In this document: piece after piece, positions 23,130 through 35,200 of the stretch
Layout of the letters: every line of letters begins with the position of its first letter
Numbering within the stretch: position 1 is the first letter of the stretch
Assembly (NCBI GenBank): GCA_028564705.1
Contig: JAPXFQ010002460.1
Location: 1,619,501 to 1,683,500, forward strand
DNA from: Apricaphanius iberus
Lineage: Eukaryota; Chordata; Actinopteri; Cyprinodontiformes; Aphaniidae
Reading direction: 5' to 3'
DNA: 64,000 nucleotides
Position numbers and translations under genes: made by a program
Notes under the pieces: model-generated
What the model was told of the DNA's origin: nothing
Database searches by the model: none
Seen by the model: the letters and a program-made list of their open reading frames with translations, nothing else

Positions 23130-26057
23130 GTCTCAGGATATATTTATGGAGCTCCAGTGTCTGTTGTGTGTTTTTCCTTTTAATAACGGGTACGTTGGGT
23201 CTGCTTGGGCTCTCTGGACCTTCTGCAAGGGGCCAAAAACAACCAAATCATGTTTTTACGTGTAGATAAAATGAATAAATCAAGGTTTTATGAACGTTTT
23301 CATGCAGAATAAAACTAAAAGCACAGATTATTTTTCTTTATTTTTGGCTATAAAGGACCAAGACATTGAAAAAATGTAAAACAAATAAATATATTCACAT
23401 TTATTTATTTCCACTTAAATTGTTTAATTATTCACAAATCTATTTAATTTATATTTGCATTTATTTTGGCAGAGATGGTCCTCCATAAATGTCAACATCC
23501 CATAGAACAAAACAAATCCACCATTTTTTTCATTTAGTTTTTATGTTTTTCATTTCAAAAGGCTAAAAATATAAACTGTGGTATATAAGGTCGGCTAAAA
23601 CATTGGTTCATTTTAAAATGCTTTTTAAAAGACACATTTGTATTACCTGGCTTTTATTCAAGAATGAACTTTATTTTTGTATTCTTTGGCTCATTTCTTT
23701 TTACTACCTGTTGTAACCTTAGCCATGCAGTTATGTTTGATTTTATTGTATTCTGTTTGGTGAAACCCATTTTCCAGAAGGTCGGGTAACTAGTCCGACC
23801 GGTTCTGTGAACCTTTAATGCTGTGGCATTTTCTGCATTAAAAACAAACAAACTCTTAAGCAAAGAATAGTAATTTTTAAAGCTTTATTCATTTAAATAA
23901 ACCTACACCAAATACACATAATAAAGATTAGAAAAATAAATATTTAAAAACAGTAAGAGTCACATTTACAACCATAACCCGGTAACACGATGGCGATACG
24001 GGGAAAAGATTAACATTGGTGGACGCTTCAGAATTAAATACATAAAACTGCATTTCATACACAGTCACACCCACAAGGAAGGAGAATATTTATTCATACT
24101 TGGGAGGAGGTTCTGCTTCAGCATAGGCTTATTTAAAAAATAAATACATCCAGGCTCAAATATATTCATACCCCCTGCACTAATATTCGGGTTGATCAAG
24201 AAACTGGAAGCTTCTGGCGCCATCCTGGATGGATCTGGGACCAATCATACTTTTTAATCCAACGTTTCTCCTGTGCTGATGCTAAACTGGTTCTCCCCCC
24301 CGGACCCTTCCAGTTAATCATTAGAGGTTCCTGGACTCTGCTCTGAGGTCAGGTCGGTGCCAGGGTAAACGACACGTTTAAAAACGGAGAAGAGTGCTCA
24401 GATATCCGACCAGAACCAATCAAGAAGCTTGTTGATGGCAACAACACGTGCGTATGTATAATTCTGACCCCGCGTGTTGTAAATCCTGTTTTGAGGTTTC
24501 CGGACGACGCTGAGCGTGCAACAACGTAGTGACTATTTAATGAGAGAGCTGAAACTACAAAGTGTTCTGGTGATGACGATAAACCCATATTTATCATGTT
24601 TTTAACGGCGTATTTCTCAGTCCGAGGTAAATCGAAGGCGTTTGCATATCAGGTTACGCATTTAGAGAAAAATCCAACGGAAAGATGCTTTAGCAGCACT
24701 AAATCCACATATAGCTATTGTTAGAAAGGTCACTTGTTATCAAGCTTTCGTCCGATGCTAAGCGCAGAAATTGGTACACACACACGGTACACAAAAATAA
24801 CGGTTTGGTATGAATTTGGGGTTTAAAGTCGGAGAAATTTTTTTTATAAATCGAGAAATACAAATCTGCCCATTTTTACTTGGATCAGCATTAAAACAAA
24901 ACCTTTTTATTCCTGAAATGTATTTGATTTTATTATATTCTAAATTCAAAAAGTTATAAGTATAAAACTGGGGATTTGATTGGATATTTAAAAAAGAAAG
25001 AAAGAAGAAAAACGTAGTACAAGCGGACATAGCCAGAGTAGACTGTAATATAGCTACTTGAAAACATTTTACACTTTAAAAATATTACTTTAGAGTTGTT
25101 TTGATATTTCAACAGCCTAGTCTCCAGGGTGTACTTGAATGCAGCATGGGCATCCCTTCCTCCTGACTTGCAGGGTTTAGTCTGATTGCATGCTACTGGT
25201 AGAGCGTGTTACGGACCTTAATGCTGCTCAAAGATGCGTTCGCTAACGTTTTTCTACAGTAGCTGCATGAGAAACCGTTAATGTTCCCAAATAGAGTTTA
25301 GTGATGGCTGGGCGTCCTTTCTGGTTTGTTTTGGTGTCACTTTTTAAAGTTGCCCAGTGGTAACGTGGCACTGCGCTCTGAGTTCTGCACAGAAACATTC
25401 TGCATGTGTTCAGGTGGAAAACATAAATTCGTACTGAGCAATATGAATACATGTACAGTTACACCCCTAATAAATGTTTTATTTAATAAATCAGTCGATG
25501 TTCACTTTACAAACACACGTTGCATAATTCAAGCTTTTTCTTTGAATTAGAGACAAATTTAGAAAGTTTTAAATTATTTACGCCCCAAAGGTAAACGGTA
25601 CACCTTTCTAATGAATGTTTTCCGCCAGCGATTTTTCTAAACTACATGTCTGCATAGCGTTATAACTGGTTGGTCGGTGCATTGGTATTTTCATATCCGC
25701 TCATTTTCATTCGCTCTAAAGGCTTCTTATTTGGCTCATCGGTAGACGGTGTGGAAACGCAGAGAAGCCAGGCATCCATCTTTGCTTTGGTTTATTTACA
25801 CGCCAAAGGTTGCATTAAAACATGCAGCAGGGGTGACACGTAGCAGCTGCAGAAAGTGGTCAGTAATAGGCACGGTTTACGAAGTCAGGCTAGGATAAAC
25901 GCAGCCTCAGAGGTCTCCTGTTGGTCCTTTATTCAGCAGCTCACCAGATTCTGGAGGACAGTAGTCGTCTTCGTTAAATCCGTTATCTCTCAGCTTAGTG
26001 GGTGAAATAAAAGTCCATGTTTGCTGTCAGTATCTCCTCTTCCCATGTTTGCCACCA
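23130..26057 (-). other. katnip: Probable long katnip 3' UTR and convergent intergenic gap
   Basis: From the katnip stop down to about 23.88 kb the DNA is AT-rich and largely free of recognisable transposons, compatible with a 3' UTR of up to 2.2 kb. Bases 23360-23490 belong to a repeat also seen at 34320-35045 (TATTTATTTCCAC, then GGCAGAGATGGTCCT). No other gene is seen. Confidence 0.4.
23884..23889 (-). promoter_or_regulatory. katnip: Candidate katnip polyadenylation signal
   Basis: TTTATT on the plus strand reads AATAAA on the minus strand. Other copies exist closer to the stop (for example 25928-25933), so the true 3' end cannot be chosen from sequence. Confidence 0.3.
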
Positions 26058-26274
26058 TCAGTCATGCAGGTTTTGGGGCGAAGAGCTGAAAGGAATGAGA
26101 GCGACGAAGAATCGGGTTATAACTCTTTTGCTTTTTAAACTCGGATCTTCTAAAACGGTCGATTCGTCCGTTTTTCCTGAATCACCTGGATCTGCCGTCT
26201 GCTTCTTCTTCTTGTTGTGATGAACTATCTGATTCTCATTGGTCATCTTCACGTCCTGGTCCTCCACATGGTTG
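26058..26274 (-). CDS. katnip: katnip last coding exon
   Basis: Acceptor TGTTGCAG. It encodes [20 protein letters not shown], a lysine run (NKKKKQ) and a tail ending SSSPQNLHD; the stop is at 26058-26060. The V/A-E-D-Q-D-V-x-M-x-N-E-N-Q-I segment is conserved in recalled KATNIP; the tail after it is not. Confidence 0.82.
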
Positions 26275-29200
26275 CTGCAACACAGCAACAAACGCGTTTA
26301 TTCACGCAGAACTGCGGCGCACTGTGGGGAGGATGGAGAGGGGAAAAGAGAAACCAACAGAAAAACCAGGAGGGGAGGAAGGAGAGGGCACTGGGGGAAT
26401 CTCCAGTACATGGAGTGACCACTGGGGGGAGCTTTAGTACTTACAGTTGGTTGTGTCTGCCGCCTCGGGGGCTGAAGTAGAGAAGATTTATTACAAGCAA
26501 CCGAATCAGTGTGGGGGGGGGGGGGGGGGGGGGGTGGGGGGTTAACTGTCAGTAATAGTCTTTATTCCGACACTTAGTCCAACATTATACAACCATCAAC
26601 ACACATAATTAAAATAAACATAATTATAAAATAGTGTAACCCGCTATAGTCTAAGACGAGTGTTGGTTAAATGCAGAACAATTTTCTCAACTGAGATAAA
26701 TAAATAAGATTTCTTAAAACAGCTTGAAGGGTGCTTATCAGAATAAAAGACAGAAAATACGGGAGTTTGTGACATGTTTCATATGTTGATCATTATTTCA
26801 TCCCCCTGTGATTATTTATCTATTTTCTTCATTTATTTTCAGTCTCCACTTTAAAAGATGAGTCTTCTATTCCGATATCTGTCAGTTTTATATGTTTATT
26901 GCAAAAATGGTAATAAAAATAAAGTAAAAAAACAGACATTGTAAATACATAATACATATTATAATAAACCTAAACTTAAAAATACTGCTACTAAAAACAA
27001 AGAAAAAAAGACACAATGAAAAGCTTTATTTTAAAAGTATATAAATTAAAAATATATTTGTTTATATTTATTTGTTAAGATAACTGTTTTGTATTTTCAG
27101 ATTTTTTAACATTTTTCGTTTCCCTTTCAGCTGATTTTATATATATATATATATATAATTACATAATTTCAAAAGCAGGTCGCTTCTTTTTGTGTGTATT
27201 TTATAGTTGTATATTTGTTTCTTTACAACTCAGCATTAGGGCCATTGTAAACAAAATAAAAATATTTTGGAGTAAATTTTCACCCAAAAAACTGAGATTA
27301 AACTCATATATTTTCCAGAAGAAACTTGTAAATTTTCTGATGTGAAAAAGTAACAAAATTAAGAGTAAAAACTCAGAAATTCTGAGATTAATCGCACATA
27401 TTTTACAGAAAAAAGTTCGGAAATTCTCTGTCACAAAAATCGTAAAACTACAAGTTAAAAGACAGACGTTTTGAGATTTATTTCAGATATTTTCTAGGAG
27501 AAACAAATATTTTTAGGATGTGTTTCTCCTAGAAAATATCCGAAGAAGAAAACTTGCAAGAAAAAAACTAGACATTTCTATGATTAAAGGCATACATGTT
27601 CGACATCTAAACTAAGATATTTCTGACATTGTAAAGTCAGAAAATTTTAAAATAAAAAATATTGTGTTTTTTTCAACTTGGATTTTTATGTTGGTTACAA
27701 TTTTAGGTTTATAGTTATTAATAAAATTCAAGTTAACAAAACGTTTTTTGACTTTACAAGTTTTGTTATTTCATTTACATTGACTATTTTTGGAGTCTAC
27801 AATCTGGTTCTTCATTGACATCGTTTGTACCCAAACAGACGAGTCCGACAGCGATGGCGCCCGGCGTTAGCCTGAGTAATTATATCCCCGAGCTCTGGTT
27901 TTCGTTTCGGATCCTGTTTCTGCTTCAAAGCTTCAACCATCTGACCCAAAATGGCAGCTACACATTAAAGAACCCGGGAACCACCAAGGCTCCCGCGGAT
28001 CCTAAACTGGGACAGAGAGTTTGACATCGACCCGGACTGAGAGGATGCCAACTATTAAACTCTCGCCTGGACTAGCCAGATGTTTTCGAGAGGAAAGAGC
28101 ACGGTGGCGGTAGTATCATCCTGAGGGTCTGGGGACTAGAAATAAGATAATTTATAAGGGATATTTAATATTTTTATTAGTATATCTGTGAGCTTTTTAC
28201 TGATCTGAGAAAATTGTTTATAAAACTTTTTACTGCAGAAGTTTGTGTCGATAATCTTAGCAAACACATCCGGACCGGACCAGAACCGACTGAACGTACC
28301 TGATGACGGTGCTCCTCTCACGGTGCGCGACGTAGACGTCGTCTGTGAACAGGACGGTGTGGTACGGCACCACGGGGTCGCAGGTCGGCAGGATGCCCCT
28401 CGCAGCGTGGCTCACGCACTCCAGGATGCCGTTGTAAACCAGGAGGTCGTCCACCAGCAGCTACACACACACACACACACACACACTGTAAGTGTTTATG
28501 CTCCAACCTTTTAGAGGTTAAGGTGGAGTGGCACCTTCTCTGGTTGCATGCACGGACCCACATCTTCACACTGACATGGATCATTATCAACCTTGAATAC
28601 TGGCTTCCTAACCTTCCTTAAAAATATACGCTTTTTTTCATTATCTACTTTGCAGTCCATGTGGAAAGACAGGCAAGATTAACAAAAATAGATTTCAAGA
28701 CTCACAACAGTCACATTGAAATTTAAGTAAATTAGTAGTAATATTAAAGTAGAACTGGCATGAAATTCCCCGCGACGTTTGGGCCCCTTTTAGCCGCACT
28801 CTAAGTACCTTAATACTATATCAAAGGATGGCTTGCCGTAATTCAGCCTTGTTGTAGAATTGCAGGTGTGACGAGGTAGCCCTTCTGTTAGCATTAGCAC
28901 AGAACGACCGGGTTTCAGAGGGCGGGGCCTAGGCTATGCGCTTCTGTGGTCAATGAGTCTCTAACGATATTTCGAATGTTCAACTATAATATATAATCTT
29001 TTTTCCCCCAAATAAAAGCATACTAGCACCAATGCTACATAAACAAACTGGGGTATTAGCTGTGAAGCTAATTCTGAATGTTAGCTATGAAGCTAATTGT
29101 AAAGCGAACAACTCAAACAATGCCACAATGTGTACTAACAGCTGAAGGACATTATTGAGGAAATATGCTTACTTGTACAGGGATATTTGCTGGTTCACGG

Positions 29201-32200
29201 AGAGTTGGTATTAATCCTGGTAGAAGTTTAAGACGATCTGTGAATCCACTGCTGTATTGTCCCAAGTTGGAAAAACAGTCGTCCTAGAAATGTTTGCCAC
29301 AAACTACCACACGCTTCGGCAGTCGGTCGGGCACATTCCCTGCATACATAAAATCTATCCACAAGCTTTTCAGTGGCTCAGAAGTGGGGAGGACAAAAAG
29401 ATTTATGTTCTCTTTTGTACACCCAGGTACAGAGCAGTTTGGATGCGGTCTGGACTCCATGCTGTTGGTTTGTTGTTTGCCTGTTACCGTAGCTCTCCGC
29501 GCCGCAGAGGGAGGGACTTGCAGGGTGTAGTTCAGGGAATTGGCTGGAACTCAACACGTAATATGCCGAAACGTGTCGTCATATGCCGAACTGCCAAACA
29601 GCCCGTTTCTGAGTGCTAATTTCACTATGTAGGCAGACATACCCCGGGACAAAGGAAAGACTAATCAGTAATTTTAACCCCTTAGGGGCCGTAGGCAGGC
29701 TGGGGGAACTAAAAGATATGATCAAAAACCTCAAAAAATGCACATTTCATGCCAGGTCCACTTTAATGTTTTTCTTATTATAGTTTACCTTTCCCATTTT
29801 ATAGCGCAACATCATCATATAGTTATTCTTGTAGACGGAGCTTTAGTTAACTTCCTTGTAATGTAGGTCACTTGACTAGGAAAGCCAATCAGAATATTCC
29901 GTGGCTCCAACGAATCAGAAATAGGTAGAATAAATTCAGCTGTAGTGTTGTACTACTAGTGTATGTCCATTAGGGGGAGCTCTGGAGTTAATGCATTCAT
30001 ACACATTTCAGTTATTCATATTTTTGTGGCTGAACGCTTTTCTAAGTCATTTAAGGGGATTTAAGGCTTAACTCTGTGAGGACGCACAAAATGTCCTCAC
30101 AATGTTGGTCGTTTGTCAAGGGTAAGTCCTCACAAGTATAGCAATACAAGCACACGCCTTTAGGTAAAAACCCCAAACCAAACCCAGCAGCGCGGTAAAA
30201 CCTACTGACCCCAAACTCTTTGACTCCCCTCTGAGGCGTCTTGGAGTAATTCCACAGCTTGATCATGGAGACGGTCACCGGCTGATCAAAGATGATGTAC
30301 ACACGGTTCACCTACAAGGAAAACAACAGACACACGGAGAAAAACAGTCTCATTACAGTCCCGTTACATTTATATCCGGTGCCAAAACGTATTTGTTTAA
30401 CTTTAAATTTGCCTCTAAATTCTGCTGCTAATGCGTCGACCTTCTTTTGGGGGCTAGTCCGGCCTTTTTTGCCTCTGATTGGCTAGCAAGCCTCTCCGCC
30501 GATTGCAGAACGTCATCGCAAATCGTTGGGGGAAACGATCAGCTGGTTTATTTTTAGTCATTTATGAATTATTCCTTCCACCAACAGAAGGAAACAAGGC
30601 AATATAACGCTGTGATACAGCGCTCTGCATAAATGAGTACACCCCCTTTAAAAAGTATGAATTTAATCAGTAGCTGGATGAACAAAAGAACAATTTCCAA
30701 ACTTTTTACCAGGCCGAGTTTTATTGAACACTTATTTAACTCCATAACATGAAATTAAGGTTAATAATCTAATTTAGATCACAAAATCTTCATTTTAACA
30801 AATTGGTTGAAGCAAAAATAAATACATCCTGCAACAAAAACTACTACATCTAGTATTTTGTATGAGCACCATGATTTTTAAGGACAGCACCAAGTCTTCT
30901 AGGCAATCTAGGCAACATCTATCATTTTCCATTCTTCAACAATAACCTATTTTAGAGCCTGGATGCTGGATGGAGAAGGATTCTCAGCTTGTTGCTTCAT
31001 TATTCCCCACAGGTGATGGATTGGGTTCAGATCAGGAGACAAACTTGGTCATTCAATCACCTTCATCCTGTTCTGCTTCAGAAATGCAGCAGCAGCTTTA
31101 GATGTTTTGGATCATTGTCATGTTGGAAAAGTTATGGCAGCATCTTCTCCTTTGGTATAGAGCAGTACATTGTTGAGTTCATGATACCATCAATGAAATG
31201 CATCCCCACATGATGACACTGCCACCACCAGTGGCGGCTGATGGAATTTTCTCCAGGGGGCGCTATGATGGTTAGATAATAGTTTTTTTTACATAATTAA
31301 TTACAGGGTAACTGTAAATTAATCCTGAATAATTAGCATTCCTAAATATGACTTAAAAAATACATTTTTTTGAGTAAAGGCACAAATCCAATTACCGTAG
31401 CTCTTTTAAACTATTGCTCTTTTAGCCAGTCGCTAACACAAACTAACATTTTCTGTATGTAAAGCTGTTTCCTATTATTGTTGGACAACCCTGATCTTCC
31501 TCTTAATAGGACTATCCGAAGACAACAGAATGATTTCAGATATTAGCCACTCAGAGTATGAGAAGATATGGTGGAGAAAAAGCTGTTATATTTCTGCTGT
31601 TCTTTATTATTTCCACACAGCTGCTGATACAAGTTTGGCTGATATAAATGTGAGGAAGGAGATGATATGTGTGATCTCATATGAAAAATAAGAACAACTG
31701 CAAGGCAGAAATAACCAAAATATATGAATAAACTTAATATTTGGATATCAGCAGCTGTGTTAAGTATCAATTAAATCAAATATAATATAGACTTAGTAAT
31801 AAAATGTTAGGATTTAAATGTTTCCAAAATGTAAACACTCAGCAGATAAACTATAAATTCATGAATCTAAACAATAGGAATACATGCTCTTATTGTTAAG
31901 TAGCGATTTCTACATAGCTACTTCCTCTAATGATTAGCCCCCTATCGTCCTATCTCTGGTACTGAAGAAGAGCTACTGCGGAAATACGTCCTGAATCAGA
32001 CAACGCCGATGAGTGTAACAAACACAACTCCCCTTAAGCTATAAAATATTTATCTTACACATCTGAAAGAGAAAACACATATTTAGAAATATTTTTGTTA
32101 TCACAAAAATTATTTTCCATATTTTATTCAAGGTAATATGGCAAGTTGTGAGTGATGGGGGCGGCGCCCTTGCGCCCTCTATTGGCCAGCCACCATGTTT

Positions 32201-35200
32201 CACTGTATTTTCCTCTGAAATCCTCACCATTACGACGCCATACAGTTTTTAAACCATTTATTCCAAAAACTGTGATCTTGGTCTCATCACTCCAGAGTAA
32301 AGAGTCCCAGTAGTCTTCATTTTTTCAGCATGGGCCCTAGCAGATTCTAGCCGTGCTTTCTGGGCTTTAGGAGAGGCTTCCTTCATGGACAATACCCAGC
32401 ATGCCTTTCCTCTGCAGTGTGCGCCGTATGGTGTCCCAGAAAACGGTCGCTCCAGTTTGGCTTTCTACTGCTTTAGCTAACTGCAGTGAACTTGCATGGA
32501 GATTTTCATCCACCCTTCTCATCAGAAGACGCTCCTGCTTAGATGTTAACTTCGGCTGACCGCCTGGTTCAACTCAAACTCCTGAAGCGGACAGACTCTG
32601 TAGACTGTGTGATTTAGGAGAGATTGAAAGTGAAACTCATTTTGTGTTATATTGTCCACGGTACGACGATCTTAGAAATGTATTGTTGGATACATTTTTC
32701 GTTCAAATGCCGGAAATGTTTTGGATCAGTGATTACGACAAGATGAAATGGTTGTTTAGTTTTAATGTGTTTAAATTGGCTACTTTTGTGTGTAAAGCCT
32801 GGATGAGGCGGCAGACTTGTTTGTTTAGATAAGTTTAGGTATCGTATATTGTGCCTACTGTCTGGTCCTTTTGTTGGGTTTTTTTGGTGTCTTATAAGCC
32901 CACTAGGGCTGGGCATACAGCGTGTATGCAAGACACATTAATAAAAAACTATTCATTCATATATACAATGTTGTAGTCTGAAGTGTGGCTTTTCTCCTAG
33001 GACTATAATTGGGGTGTACTCACTTTTGCAACATGGGCTTACATTAATTATTATTAGAAAAATCACTTTTTTTTTGTGCAAATGAACAAATCTTTGCAAT
33101 CAATGACTCACATTTGTGGGAGTATTTTGTAGTATCTCATAGAAAATGCTGAGCACTGTAAGTGTGTGCTGTCATATTTAGATGCTCGACCCGAAGGAAG
33201 GCTCACCACATTAGCAGGGGGATTTCTGCACCTGAATGTTTTCTGGCAAATTTTAAGTAAACATTTTTTTTTTAATCACAAACATAATGACAGCATGTAA
33301 AAATTTAGCTTCATAAATTCCCTGTCTAAAAAAGTCTGAGTCTGATGAGAGGATATTCGTTCTATACAAGTTTCAGTGGAGCCCAGATCTGAACGTGTTC
33401 CCTCGTTAAGGCCGGTTCCTCACCACTCCTGGGAGAACCGGGGCCAACCACATGTGTCTGCCGTCGTTTGTGTCGTTGATGCCGTCTATTAGCTTATCGG
33501 GAGTCCGTACGTCGCCGCTCACGTTGTCCAGGATGTTCACACTGTCTGGAAAAGCTGCGATGTCTGATGCAAACCCTACGTTAGGGAAACTAAATCATTA
33601 CCAGCTTTGTTTCCTTTAATAGACTGTTTGTTCTGAAAGGAAACCAAACTGGTATGGATTTTATTTAGTGGATTCATATGAAATGTGGATCAATCCCACA
33701 GATTTGGTTTATTTTTCCAATGATTTGTGCTGATCCGTCACATAAAAATGAAATGAAATCCACCCAGGTTTGTGGCTGGACAACATGCAGGGTAAGAGGA
33801 AGTTTCCATAAAACCTGATGTCTCACAGGGAAGGATACTGTTGTCAGTGAGGTGGATCTTCTCGTGGTTCTGGTTGTAAAACTCCAGTCCGTTCAGACCG
33901 ATGTAGTACGGGTCTCCCCAGGTCGTCAGCAGCTGCAGCTGAAAGATGACTGGATGACGAACGTCAAGGAAGATGCTAACATCATGGAGCATTTGTTCTC
34001 TCAAACCAAAACTGCTAACTTGTCCTTCCTTCATATTATGTGACCGGTACCAAAGAACCCGGTAGAAAAGCAGTGAACTCTGGCTAAAATAAAATCACTG
34101 TTGGTCCATGCTCCCCATCTCCATGGGAGAGTTCATTCAGCAACAGGCGGCTGCATCCTCGGTCCTTTATAACCATGAATGCTCCCAACACACTCAACAA
34201 GTCTTAACCCCCCCCTAAAAAGTAAAAAGTTTCTTTTTTTTTTATCCACATATGTCTATTTATATGTCTGACTCATTGGTAAAAAGATTGACTATAAATG
34301 AATAACTAAATAAAAAACTTTTATTCTACCTTTATTATTTTATTACTTATTTCCACATTTATTTATTTATTCATTTATATAATTTCTTTATTACCGCATG
34401 TATTTATGTATTGATATAATTATTTGATTCTGCATGTATTTATTTAATTATTTCCACATTCGTTTGTTTGTACATTTATTTATTTATTCACAAATGTATT
34501 TCTTAATTCATTATTGCCTTATTAACCCAACAATTTATTTATTTATATCCACATTTCTTTATTACCGCATGTATTTATTTGTTGGTATATTTATTTGTTT
34601 CCGCATGTAGGCGTATCTATCGATTTAGTTATTCCTACATTTATTTTTTTCTATATTTATTTTCAAATGTGTTTAGTTCCACATTTACTCATATCCAAAT
34701 TTCTTTATTACCAAATATATTTATTAGTTATATTTATTTCTGAATGTATTTTTCTATTTATTTTTTTCTATATTCATTTATTTAAAAATATATTTATTTC
34801 CACATTTATTTCCACATTTATTTCCACATTTATTACATTACACATACTTATTTCCACACTTATTTATTTATATCTGCATTTCTTTATTATCACATGTTAT
34901 ACTTTTCCGTTATATTTATTTGTTTCCTCGTGTATTTATTTATGTAAATATTTCCACATTTTTTTTCCAAAATTCATCTACAAATGTTTTCTAAATTAAT
35001 TTATTGATTTATTAAGACGTTTATTTGTTGGCAGGAATGGTCCTGGTATGGTAGAGCGTAAACGATTGCAAGAGGAACTACCTGGACATCACCGTATTGG
35101 AATCCCGACTTTTCTGACGACATTAAAGTGCAACTCACAGCCAGATAAAATATGTAAGAATTGTACAGATTTCGATCTCAGCCATCTGGGTGTTTTTTTT

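Larger units (their letters stand above)
30616..33160 (-). mobile_element. Tc1/mariner element with two nested insertions
   Basis: The ends TACAGCGCTCTGCAT and (inverted) TACAGTGCTCAGCAT mark a TA-flanked Tc1/mariner element. On the minus strand, transposase pieces are readable: near the N-terminus [20 protein letters not shown], and at the C-terminus [19 protein letters not shown] ending at 30850-30852. Removing the insertions at 31228-32188 and about 32571-32961 restores continuity. Frameshifts and stops show a dead copy. Confidence 0.8.

Noticed and set aside
32644..32832. Small plus-strand gene inside a katnip intron
   Set aside because: It is the C-terminal end of a non-LTR retrotransposon reverse-transcriptase frame followed by the element's tail.
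34595..34999. 134-codon hydrophobic frame as a membrane protein
   Set aside because: It translates a TTTATT-type tandem region; apparent membrane segments are a composition effect.
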